Below, piece by piece: positions 56,997 to 64,000 of a stretch of 64,000 nucleotides of DNA. Location: positions 207,935-271,934 of the forward strand of contig NZ_JAMBNX010000006.1 of the NCBI RefSeq assembly GCF_023715325.1, read 5' to 3'. How positions within the stretch are numbered: position 1 is the stretch's first letter; each line of letters opens with the position of its first letter. The notes below the pieces were generated by a model. That model was not told where the DNA came from. It saw nothing but the letters and a program-made list of their open reading frames with translations, and did not search any database. This DNA comes from Agromyces mediolanus. GTDB taxonomy: Bacteria > Actinomycetota > Actinomycetes > Actinomycetales > Microbacteriaceae. The translations under genes were made by a program, and so were the position numbers.

Positions 56997-57770
56997 CTAC
57001 TTCTGCACGAGCGTGACGTCGAAGGAGTACAGGTCGGGGCGGTAGCAGTGCGTGCCGAGCTCCACCGCGCGTCCGGAGTCGTCGAAGACGGTCCGCGAGG
57101 CGGTGAGCACCGGGGCGCCGTCCTCCAGCTCCAGCAGCTCGCTCTCGTCGGTGCTCGCACGCCGGGCGCCGATCCGCTGTCTCGCGACCCGCATGGTCGT
57201 GCCGCGCGAGCGCAGCACCTGGTAGAGGCCGTAGCTCTGCAGGGCGGCCGTGTCGAGGTCGAGGTAGTCGGCGGGCAGCACGTTGTCGAGCACCGCGACC
57301 GGCACCCCGTCGGCCGATCGCAGGCGGCGCAGGTGCAGCGTGTCGCTGCCGAGCGGCACCGCGAGCGCCTCGGCGACCGCCGCGCTCGCGGGGAGCGTCT
57401 CACGGGAGAGCAGCTCGGTGGTCGGCACCTGGCCGCCGCGCACGAGGTCGTCGAAGAGGCTCGTGAGCTCGAGTCCGCGCGTGACCTGGCCCTGCACGAC
57501 CTGCGTGCCGATGCCCCGACGGCGCACGAGCAGGCCCTTGTCGACGACCTCCTGGATGGCGCGACGGATCGTCGGCCGCGAGATGCCGAGCCGCTCGCTG
57601 AGCGCGATCTCGTTCTCGATGCGGGACCCGGCGGGCAGGGCGTGCGAGGTGATCGCCGACTCGATGCGCTCGGCGACCTGGTAGTACAGCGGCACCGGAC
57701 TCGACCGATCGAGGTCCATGAACAGCTCCGGCGGGAAGGGGGCGTCGCCCGCCGTCGTCGTCTCTGCCAC
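56997..57770 (-). CDS. GntR/HutC-family regulator, likely of the inositol operon
   Basis: This 257-residue protein has the GntR winged helix (PLYYQVAERIESAITSHALPAGSRIENEIALSERLGISRPTIRRAIQEVVDKGLL, about 25-78), then a UTRA domain with LHLRRLRSADGVPVAVLDNVLPADYLD and a C-terminus ending HCYRPDLYSFDVTLV. The GTG at 57770 with a GGAGG 5 bp upstream is preferred to a Met at 57824 that would lie upstream of the operator. The operator-like ATATGTCAAGACAAATAT 19 bp upstream matches the site before iolC, so it is the likely IolR-like repressor. Confidence 0.9.
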   Translation of the reverse strand: MAETTTAGDAPFPPELFMDLDRSSPVPLYYQVAERIESAITSHALPAGSRIENEIALSERLGISRPTIRRAIQEVVDKGLLVRRRGIGTQVVQGQVTRGLELTSLFDDLVRGGQVPTTELLSRETLPASAAVAEALAVPLGSDTLHLRRLRSADGVPVAVLDNVLPADYLDLDTAALQSYGLYQVLRSRGTTMRVARQRIGARRASTDESELLELEDGAPVLTASRTVFDDSGRAVELGTHCYRPDLYSFDVTLVQK

Positions 57771-57788
57771 GTCTGCCTCCGAGCCTGG

Positions 57789-57806
57789 ATATGTCAAGAC
57801 AAATAT
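57789..57806. promoter_or_regulatory. Operator of the GntR gene (site 3)
   Basis: ATATGTCAAGACAAATAT shares TGTCAAGACAAA with the sites at 42641 and 48285. It lies 19 bp before the GTG start, which fits autoregulation. Confidence 0.75.
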
Positions 57807-57881
57807 AGGTGCTCGGTGCGGCATCCGGCTCGGTTTTCCTGCGGCGGGGCGCGGGTCTCGACCGCGCGCCCCGCCGACGGG

Positions 57882-59297
57882 CTACGGCGCGGGGACCGTC
57901 GCGGAGTCCGGGTCGGCCTTCGCCGGGGCGAGATCCCCGGTCTCCTCCTCGAGGCGCGGCACGGGCCGACGGAAGCCGCGGGTCGCGATCGCGAGCACGA
58001 CCACGCCCAGGACGAGCCAGGCGCCGCCGATCATGAACGCGGTGTCGTGGAGCTGCGAGAACAGCGACAGGTCGATCGCGATGCCCGCGATCGGCACGAG
58101 CGAGAGCAGCACCGACGCCCAGCGCGCTCGCTTCGCGCGCGTGCGCCAGATCCACGCGAGGAAGGCGGCGTTCACGAGCGCGAAGGCGAGGAAGGCGCCG
58201 AAGTTGATGAGCGCGGTCGCCTGCGCGATGTCGAGCAGCATGCCGATCATCCCGATTCCGGCGATCAGCAGGATGTTCACCCACGGCACCCGGAACGCGT
58301 TCAGCCGGCCGAAGAGCCGGCGCGGCAGCACGCCGTCCCGGCCGATGACGTAGAGCAGCCGGCTCGAGGTCGCCTGGATCGCGAGGCCCGAACCGAAGGC
58401 CGCGATGATGCCGACGAGGTTGATGACGTTCGCGAGCGACTCGCCGCCCGCCGCGACGAGCAGCGAGTAGCCGGCGATGTCGGGGTTCTCGAAGTCGCCG
58501 CCGGGGTGCGCGAGCTGCATCACGAAGGAGACGCCGACGAAGATCGCGCCGCCGATCAGCACCACGAGGATGATGCCGAGCGGGATGGTGCGGCGGGGGT
58601 TCCTGGTCTCCTCGCTGAGGGTCGACACGGCGTCGAAGCCGAGGAACGAGTACGCGGCGACGGCGGCGGCCGCGGCGACGGCGAGGACCGAGGCATCCGG
58701 TCCCCAGAAGGCGGCCGCCGGCTCCGGCGCCGGACCCGATCCGCTGACGAGGAAGCCGATGATGACCGCGGTGCTCGTCGCGACGAGCGCCATCGCCGCG
58801 ATGGTGAGCCAGGTGTTGACCCGGTCGGCGAGGGTGATGCCGAGCAGGTTCACGAGGGTCGTCGGCACGATGTTCACGAGCACCCACACCCAGAGCGGCA
58901 CGTCGGGGAACTGCGCGTTCAGATACACCGACTGGATGAGCCACGCGACCATCGGCAGGAACAGGTAGTCGAGCAGGATCACCCAGCCGGCGAGGAAGCC
59001 CGCGTGCCGGCCGAGCAGACGGCCGACGTAGCTGTACGAGGAGCCGGAACTCGGGTAGGCGCGGGCGAGCATGGCGTAGGAGACGGCGGTGAGGCCCATC
59101 GCGACGGTCGCGACGAGGTAGGCCGTCGGGGCCGCGCCGCCGCTCGTCGAGGACACCACGCCGAAGGTCGAGGTGACGATGCCGGGCGCCATGTACGCGA
59201 GGCCGAAGAACACGACGCCGGCGAGGCCGAGCCGGCGGAGCAGCCGGCGCTCGGTGGACGGCGGGGCGGGCTCGGCGGCGGGGGAGGGGGTGGACAC
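57882..59297 (-). CDS. APC-superfamily amino acid/polyamine permease
   Basis: This 471-residue protein has about 12 membrane helices and the APC start GVVFFGLAYMAPGIVTSTFG (helix 1 with broken GIV region). It also shows SSGSSYSYVGRLLGRHAGFLAGW and FLGFDAVSTLSEETRNPRRTIPLGI, the motif that follows helix 6 in the family. It starts with GTG at 59297 after an AGGAG site, overlapping the nitrilase stop in TAGTG. It probably imports the amine or amide that the nitrilase handles. Confidence 0.92.
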   Translation of the reverse strand: MSTPSPAAEPAPPSTERRLLRRLGLAGVVFFGLAYMAPGIVTSTFGVVSSTSGGAAPTAYLVATVAMGLTAVSYAMLARAYPSSGSSYSYVGRLLGRHAGFLAGWVILLDYLFLPMVAWLIQSVYLNAQFPDVPLWVWVLVNIVPTTLVNLLGITLADRVNTWLTIAAMALVATSTAVIIGFLVSGSGPAPEPAAAFWGPDASVLAVAAAAAVAAYSFLGFDAVSTLSEETRNPRRTIPLGIILVVLIGGAIFVGVSFVMQLAHPGGDFENPDIAGYSLLVAAGGESLANVINLVGIIAAFGSGLAIQATSSRLLYVIGRDGVLPRRLFGRLNAFRVPWVNILLIAGIGMIGMLLDIAQATALINFGAFLAFALVNAAFLAWIWRTRAKRARWASVLLSLVPIAGIAIDLSLFSQLHDTAFMIGGAWLVLGVVVLAIATRGFRRPVPRLEEETGDLAPAKADPDSATVPAP

Positions 59298-60160
59298 TAG
59301 CGGTTCTCCTTCGAACGGGGGTGCCAGCTCGACGGCTCGATGCGGCCGTCGTAGAGGGGGAGGGTGATGGGGGCGTCGCCCTCGCGGAACTGCGACCATG
59401 GGCGGGAGACGCCGGCCGTGCCGCGATCGCGGGTGAGCTCGGTGAGGCCGAAGTCGACGACGACGGTCAGCACCTCCTCGGAGGCGTCGGGCGAGGCGGC
59501 GCGCACCGAGCCGGTCGGGTCGACGACGAGGGATCGGCCGCGGCCGGTGGGCGCGGCGGCGTTGATCGAGGCGATCCAGAGCTGGTTCATCACGGCGTTG
59601 CCGCGCACGATCGCGAGCTCCTGCTCGCGATCGCTGGTGGCGGTCTGGACCAGGTTCAGGATGACGTCGGCACCGAGCCAGGCGAGGTGCCTGGCGTGCT
59701 CCGGGAACCAGATGTCGTAGCAGATCGAGAGCCCGATGCGCCCGAGACCGGGCAGCTCGAACACCTCGAAGCGATCGCCGGGCGCCGCCGACTCGGCCGG
59801 ACGCCAGGGGAAGATCTTGCGATAGCTCGCGACCCGCTCGCCGCTCGGTGCGAAGACGAGCGCGGTGTTGTGCACCGCGCCGCGCTCGCCGCGTTCGTAG
59901 ACGGTGCCGGGCGCGAGCCAGATGCCGAGCTCTCGCGCCAGAGCGCCGAGCGCGTCGAGGCGAGGGTCGTCGATCGGGCGGGCGGATGCCTCGATGCGCT
60001 CTGCCGTGTCGGCCGCGTCGAGATGCAGCTCCGGGAAGGCCCAGAACTCGGCGGTGGGATTGCGCCGGACGAGCGTGCGCAGTCGCTCGCCGAAGGCTTC
60101 CACCTCGAATCGGGGCTCCGCCGCCACCTGGGCGAGCGCCATCGTCAGACTCCGCGTCAT
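59297..60160 (-). CDS. Carbon-nitrogen hydrolase (nitrilase superfamily)
   Basis: This 287-residue protein has the catalytic triad in order: Glu in FPELHL, Lys in YRKIFPW and Cys in LSICYDIWFPEH. It hydrolyses C-N bonds of amides, carbamoyl groups or nitriles; amidase activity is the likely default in this superfamily. The start at 60160 follows a GGAGG. It is the first gene of a two-gene operon with the APC permease and is divergent from a TetR gene. Confidence 0.92.
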   Translation of the reverse strand: MTRSLTMALAQVAAEPRFEVEAFGERLRTLVRRNPTAEFWAFPELHLDAADTAERIEASARPIDDPRLDALGALARELGIWLAPGTVYERGERGAVHNTALVFAPSGERVASYRKIFPWRPAESAAPGDRFEVFELPGLGRIGLSICYDIWFPEHARHLAWLGADVILNLVQTATSDREQELAIVRGNAVMNQLWIASINAAAPTGRGRSLVVDPTGSVRAASPDASEEVLTVVVDFGLTELTRDRGTAGVSRPWSQFREGDAPITLPLYDGRIEPSSWHPRSKENR

Positions 60161-60176
60161 CGCAGACCTCCATTTA

Positions 60177-60195
60177 TTCGTCAAAGTTTGAAGAA
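60177..60195. promoter_or_regulatory. Putative TetR operator, nitrilase/TetR intergenic region
   Basis: TTCGTCAAAGTTTGAAGAA has 9-bp arms with one mismatch around a central G. It lies 16 bp upstream of the nitrilase start and between divergent genes. Confidence 0.62.
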
Positions 60196-60247
60196 TGAAT
60201 ATACGGCCTGTCAAGCGTTCGTCAAAGGAACGTGGAAGAATTGCCCC

Positions 60248-60871
60248 ATGGCGCGACCACGGAACCAGGCGCAGCGACGCAGCGAGCTCGTCACGGTCAC
60301 GTCCCGGCTGCTCATCGAGCGCGGCGCATCGGCGGCGCGCCTCACCGACATCGCCGAAGCCGCGAAGCTCACGCCGGCGTCGGTGTCGTACTACTACCCC
60401 GAGCTTCCCGCACTGTACGCGGAGACGTACGCGACCGCCGCGCTCGAGTACATCGCGCGGCGCCGCGAGCGGGTCGCGCAGATCCCGGGAGCCGCGGCTC
60501 GGCTCGCGGAGTGCCTCCGGCTCGGCATCCCGATCGCGGGGGAGCCGTCGTTCGACGCGACCGTGCTGCTCATCGAGCTCGGCGCGCAGTGCGTGCGCGA
60601 CCAGGGCTTCGAGGCGCCCGCCACCGAGTTCGAACGCGCGCAGCTCGAGCTGTTCGAGGAGATCGTGCGCGACGGTGTCGACGGCGGCGACTTCCGCACC
60701 GAGCTCGCGCCCGCCCGCGTCGCCCGCCTGCTCCTCGCCGCCGAGGACGGCCTGGCCGGGCCCGTCATCACGGGGCGGCTCACGAGCGAGGAGGCGCTCG
60801 CCACGATCCTCGATCTCGGGGGCGCCCTGCTCGGGACGACCTTGCCCGTGCCGGCGGACGTGGCGCGATGA
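60248..60871 (+). CDS. TetR-family regulator
   Basis: This 207-residue protein has the helix-turn-helix RRSELVTVTSRLLIERGASAARLTDIAEAAKLTPASVSYYYPELPALYAETY (about 10-60). The C-terminal domain contains a TetR_C-type helical bundle. It is divergent from the nitrilase-permease operon and probably represses it through the palindrome at 60177-60195. It overlaps the GNAT gene start by 4 bp. Confidence 0.88.
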   Translation: MARPRNQAQRRSELVTVTSRLLIERGASAARLTDIAEAAKLTPASVSYYYPELPALYAETYATAALEYIARRRERVAQIPGAAARLAECLRLGIPIAGEPSFDATVLLIELGAQCVRDQGFEAPATEFERAQLELFEEIVRDGVDGGDFRTELAPARVARLLLAAEDGLAGPVITGRLTSEEALATILDLGGALLGTTLPVPADVAR

Positions 60872-61410
60872 TCTCGCCCATCGAACTCGACGGTGGCATC
60901 GAGTTGCGGGCGATCGCCCGGGGCGACGGGGCTGCGCTCGCCGCGGCGTACGAGCGCAACCGTGCGCACCTCGCGCCGTGGGAGCCCGAGCGCACGCCGG
61001 AGTTCTTCAGCGCCACCGTTCAGGAGCGCGAGGTCGGTGCGAGCCTGCGCCGGCTCGCGGAGGGGACCGCGATCCCGCTCGTGCTGGCCGAGCCGGCCGG
61101 GCGGATCGTCGGCCGGGTGAACCTCAGCGAGGTCGTGCGCGGGGTGTTCCTGAACGCCCACCTCGGCTACTGGATCGACGCCGAGCTGCAGGGTCGTGGG
61201 CTCGCGACCGCAGCCGTCGGCGGAGCACTGCACTTCGCCCGCCGCGCGGGACTCCACCGGGTGCAGGCCGGCACGCTCGTGCACAACTCCGCCTCACAGA
61301 CGGTGCTGGAGCGCAACGGCTTCACGCGGATCGGGCTCGCCCCGCGCTACCTCCGCATCGCTGGGGACTGGCGGGATCACGTGCTGTTCCAGCGGCTCCT
61401 GGAGGACTGA
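60868..61410 (+). CDS. GNAT-family N-acetyltransferase (RimJ/RimL-like)
   Basis: This 180-residue protein has the GNAT acetyl-CoA site QGRGLATAAVGGAL (R/Q-x-x-G-x-G/A), with the preceding strand LGYWIDAEL, and the C-terminal NSASQTVLERNGFTRIGLAPRYLRI of the RimJ/RimL group that acetylates protein N-termini or antibiotics. It starts in an ATGA overlap with the TetR stop, so it is co-expressed with the regulator. The substrate is unknown. Confidence 0.88.
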   Translation: MISPIELDGGIELRAIARGDGAALAAAYERNRAHLAPWEPERTPEFFSATVQEREVGASLRRLAEGTAIPLVLAEPAGRIVGRVNLSEVVRGVFLNAHLGYWIDAELQGRGLATAAVGGALHFARRAGLHRVQAGTLVHNSASQTVLERNGFTRIGLAPRYLRIAGDWRDHVLFQRLLED

Positions 61411-61698
61411 GCCGCGCGGAGCCCGGCCGGCGGCGCCGCATCGACCCTGGGATCCCGGAACGAGCCCGCCCGGCGTGCGCTCGGCTGACCGCCGTGCCAT
61501 CCGCCCGACCCCCTCGCCGATTCAATCAGCGTCGCTCCTCGGTTCTGCGGTATTCGGCCGGTTGGACAAATCCTCGGGTCCGAGAGTAGCCTGACAGGCG
61601 GTGTGGTATCCCGAGATGTCGATCGATCGATCACGAGTGGCTTCGCTCGCCGGGCCCGATGCCGGCCCACCGCACCAGAGCAGACGAGGGGACGCTTC
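61411..61698. other. Intergenic region before the second surface protein
   Basis: This 288-bp stretch holds no gene. A short palindrome CTCGGGTCCGAG (61573-61584) and the segment TGTGGTATCC (near 61602), similar to TGTGGTATTC upstream of the DUF11 gene, may be promoter parts. Confidence 0.4.
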
Positions 61699-64000
61699 AT
61701 GAACATGCGACGGAGAACCGACGCACGGCCGCGCCGGGTCGCGGCGATCGTGCTGACGATCGCGATGGCCACGGGCGGGCTGGCGGCGATGGCCGTCGGG
61801 CCGGCGCCCGCCGCCTCGGCCGCCGAGCAGAACGGGTACGTCTTCAACGACGCCTGGGAGCTGACGGGCGACGACGTCAGCACCCAGTACTCGCCGAACT
61901 CGCCCGGGTACCACGCCGCGAGCAGCCAGCTTCCGACCCGCTTCGGGCCGATCCAGATCACGGCGGACTTCCAGCCGAATCCCGACCGCAGCCCGGGCTC
62001 GACGGTGCTCCGGCCGGGTGCGACGCAGAGCAACTTCGGCGGCCAGGCCGAGATGTTCACCGGTGCGCCGAATCCCGGTGATCTGCCGGCGCTCGGGGTG
62101 TACTCGAACGGCTCCGCGGGGTGCGGCGGGCCGCTCGGCTCGGCCGGGCACCAGAACACCGCCGAGCTCTGCGACGTCGGCGTGCTGACCTTCACCTTCT
62201 CGAAGCCGGTGACCGATCCGATCCTCGACATGTCCGGCCTGGGCGGCCTCGCCTGGACGTCGGAGCCGAACGGGCAGTCGAAGGCTCGGGGCTCCTTCAA
62301 CGCCACGGTCTGGCGCCTCGCCTCCGCCGACGTCGCCCTCGCCGAACTCTCGGGGGGTGCCACGAACCTCACCACCGACGGCACGGTTCTCTCGGTGGCG
62401 AACCGCAACACCCAGGGCCAGTGCAACCAGCGGCCGCAGCTGAACCCGGGCACCGAGGTCGCCACCCCGATGCCGGACTACAGTGGCTGCGGCTCGGTGA
62501 CGCTCTCCGGCACCTTCACCTCGGTGTCCTTCGACATCGCCGTGCTGGCCACGCCGTTCACCCAGTTCCCCGCCGCGACGTACGGCACGGGCTCCGCGTA
62601 CTTCGTGGACGACGGCACGGGCGCCTTCGACGGCATCAACGGCGGGAACATCACGCCGAGCGAGACGAGCCTGACGGGCCACCCGAGCCCCTCCCAGAAC
62701 TCCGACCTCCACCGCATCTCGCTGCGGTTGCCCCAGCTCGGCGCGATCGGCGATCGCGTCTGGCACGACGAGAACGGCGACGGCGTTCAGGATGCCGGCG
62801 AACCGGGGCTCGAGGGCGTCACGGTGGAGCTCCTCGACGGCAACGGCGAACCCGTGCTCGACGAGAACGGCCAGCCGGTCACGACGACCACCGGGCCCGA
62901 CGGCGAGTACTCCTTCGGCGAGCTGCCGTTCGGGGCCTACAAGGTGCGCATGAGCGGTGCCCCCGCGGGCATGGCGCCGACCGTCCGCGGCGCGGGCGGC
63001 GACTCGGCGGCCGACTCGGACCTCGACCGGGCGACCGGCGAGTCGGAGGTCGTCGAACTCGATTCCGCGCGCCCGACGGTCGACGACCTCGACGGCGGAT
63101 TCGTGGTGCTCCCGGCGGCGGCCGACGACGAGTCGCACGGCAACCGCATCGGCGACCCGGTGACCGTGCCGACCCTCGGCAACGACGAGGGCGAGCTCGA
63201 TCCCTCGACGGTGAAGATCACCGACCCCGGCTCGGGCGAGCCGGTGACCGAGCTCGTGGTGCCCGGCGAGGGCACCTGGACCGTTGACCCCGACACGGGT
63301 GAGATCACCTTCACCCCGGAGGCCGGGTTCACCGGCAATCCGACGCCGATCGACTACACCGTGTCCGACGCGAACGGCAACGAGACGGGCGCCACCGTGA
63401 CCGTGACGTATCTGCCGGAAGCGGTGGACGACGAGTCGCTGAACAATGCGCAGGGCTCGACGGTGACGGTCCCGACGGTGGACAACGACCGGGGCGAGCT
63501 CGATCCCTCGACGGTGAAGATCACCGACCCCGGCTCGGGCGACCCGGTGACCGAGCTCGTGGTGCCCGGCGAGGGCACCTGGACCGTTGACCCCGACACG
63601 GGTGAGATCACCTTCACCCCGGAGGCCGGGTTCACCGGCAATCCGACCCCGATCGACTACACCGTGTCCGACGCGAACGGCAACGAGACGGGCGCCACCG
63701 TGACCGTGACGTATCTGCCGGAAGCGGTGGACGACGAGTCGCTGAACAATCCGCAGGGCTCGACGGTGACGGTCCCGACGGTGGACAACGACCGGGGCGA
63801 GCTCGATCCCTCGACGGTGAAGATCACCGACCCCGCCTCGGGCGACCCGGTGACCGAGCTCGTGGTGCCCGGTGAGGGCACCTGGACCGTTGACCCCGAC
63901 ACGGGTGAGATCACCTTCACCCCGGAGGCCGGGTTCACCGGCAATCCGACCCCGATCGACTACACCGTGTCCGACGCGAACGGCAACGAGACGGGCGCCA
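61699..64000 (+). CDS. Cell-surface protein with SdrD-B-like domain and CshA-type repeats (3' end outside window)
   Basis: At least 767 residues are visible. A signal peptide of about 42 residues with an Arg-rich start ends at PAASAAEQ. A unique N-terminal domain (about 43-345) with [12 protein letters not shown] and several Cys residues follows. Then comes an SdrD B-like domain beginning [23 protein letters not shown] split around residue 347-368, with Ca-binding acidic residues. From residue 476 a 101-residue repeat starts, with [35 protein letters not shown] and [14 protein letters not shown], which fits the CshA-type fibril repeat. Two complete repeats and most of a third are seen. It runs off the right edge, so the anchor is unknown. 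It is a probable adhesin or fibril. Confidence 0.88.
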   Translation, partial: MNMRRRTDARPRRVAAIVLTIAMATGGLAAMAVGPAPAASAAEQNGYVFNDAWELTGDDVSTQYSPNSPGYHAASSQLPTRFGPIQITADFQPNPDRSPGSTVLRPGATQSNFGGQAEMFTGAPNPGDLPALGVYSNGSAGCGGPLGSAGHQNTAELCDVGVLTFTFSKPVTDPILDMSGLGGLAWTSEPNGQSKARGSFNATVWRLASADVALAELSGGATNLTTDGTVLSVANRNTQGQCNQRPQLNPGTEVATPMPDYSGCGSVTLSGTFTSVSFDIAVLATPFTQFPAATYGTGSAYFVDDGTGAFDGINGGNITPSETSLTGHPSPSQNSDLHRISLRLPQLGAIGDRVWHDENGDGVQDAGEPGLEGVTVELLDGNGEPVLDENGQPVTTTTGPDGEYSFGELPFGAYKVRMSGAPAGMAPTVRGAGGDSAADSDLDRATGESEVVELDSARPTVDDLDGGFVVLPAAADDESHGNRIGDPVTVPTLGNDEGELDPSTVKITDPGSGEPVTELVVPGEGTWTVDPDTGEITFTPEAGFTGNPTPIDYTVSDANGNETGATVTVTYLPEAVDDESLNNAQGSTVTVPTVDNDRGELDPSTVKITDPGSGDPVTELVVPGEGTWTVDPDTGEITFTPEAGFTGNPTPIDYTVSDANGNETGATVTVTYLPEAVDDESLNNPQGSTVTVPTVDNDRGELDPSTVKITDPASGDPVTELVVPGEGTWTVDPDTGEITFTPEAGFTGNPTPIDYTVSDANGNETGA
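63124..64000 (+). repeat. Near-identical 303-bp tandem repeats in the surface gene
   Basis: Units begin at 63124, 63427 and 63730, exactly 303 bp (101 codons) apart; the third is cut by the window edge. Units 2 and 3 differ at only a few bases, while unit 1 differs more at its 5' part. This points to recent duplication or gene conversion. Confidence 0.92.

Noticed and set aside
63354..63944. Two nearly identical small minus-strand open frames
   Set aside because: They are antisense copies of the 303-bp repeats in the surface gene, not separate genes.

Overview
The window looks like a chromosome segment of a high-GC Gram-positive actinobacterium, most likely family Microbacteriaceae. Supporting signs are the strong G/C bias at third codon positions, the small DUF7882-type protein that I associate with this family, the xAxTG-type surface anchor on a DUF11-repeat protein, and actinobacterial family variants such as the Cgl0158-type aldolase in an inositol cluster. 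The family call is inference; no rRNA is present.

Layout. (1) 1-1749: housekeeping end with radA (cut by the window edge) and an SGNH hydrolase. (2) 1749-14515: a tRNA-Ser(CGA) gene whose 3' end is the left attachment site of a roughly 12.7 kb genomic island. The same 26 bp recur at 14490-14515. The island is visibly less GC-rich. It carries a tightly overlapping five-gene minus-strand operon (adenine-type DNA methyltransferase, SF2 helicase, GIY-YIG nuclease, PD-(D/E)XK nuclease with a PUA-like tail, unknown protein), an N-terminally truncated tyrosine integrase, a zinc-ribbon-like protein and an HTH/PIN toxin-antitoxin pair. The operon is the best candidate for a little-described defence system. 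(3) 14516-19790: a patchwork with a second attachment-like arrangement, two frameshifted genes (SDR, CPBP protease), a class A beta-lactamase and a TetR regulator whose paired 17-bp operators recur at two promoters. (4) 19789-39160: ordinary accessory and core genes. These are a giant DUF11 surface protein, a Fic protein with a leaderless promoter, an acyltransferase, an oxidoreductase, an SDR-ABC exporter operon under TetR, a MarR-regulated DHA2 exporter, DUF7882, a cold-shock protein with an unusual in-frame leader, a fatty-acid desaturase, a VOC protein, and YafY and GntR regulators. (5) 39243-57806: sugar catabolism. A carbohydrate ABC importer is divergent from a long inositol-type operon: iolC, aldolase, iolB, iolD, a NagB-like deaminase, a PHP-domain hydrolase, a ferric/organophosphate-type ABC importer, an IolE-like isomerase, a ROK kinase and a MocA dehydrogenase. 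A GntR regulator closes the block, and its putative operator recurs three times. (6) 57882-61410: an APC permease and nitrilase operon divergent from a TetR-GNAT pair. (7) 61699-end: the start of a second large surface protein with near-identical 303-bp CshA-like repeats.

How the parts work together. The inositol block can be read as import of an inositol conjugate or phosphorylated inositol, cleavage, oxidation by MocA, then the IolE-D-B-C-aldolase route, with only a methylmalonate-semialdehyde dehydrogenase missing. The island operon reads as a split restriction-modification-like machine: a methyltransferase to mark self, a helicase to translocate, and two nucleases to cut. All functions are predicted from motifs seen by eye in the sequence; no database search was run.
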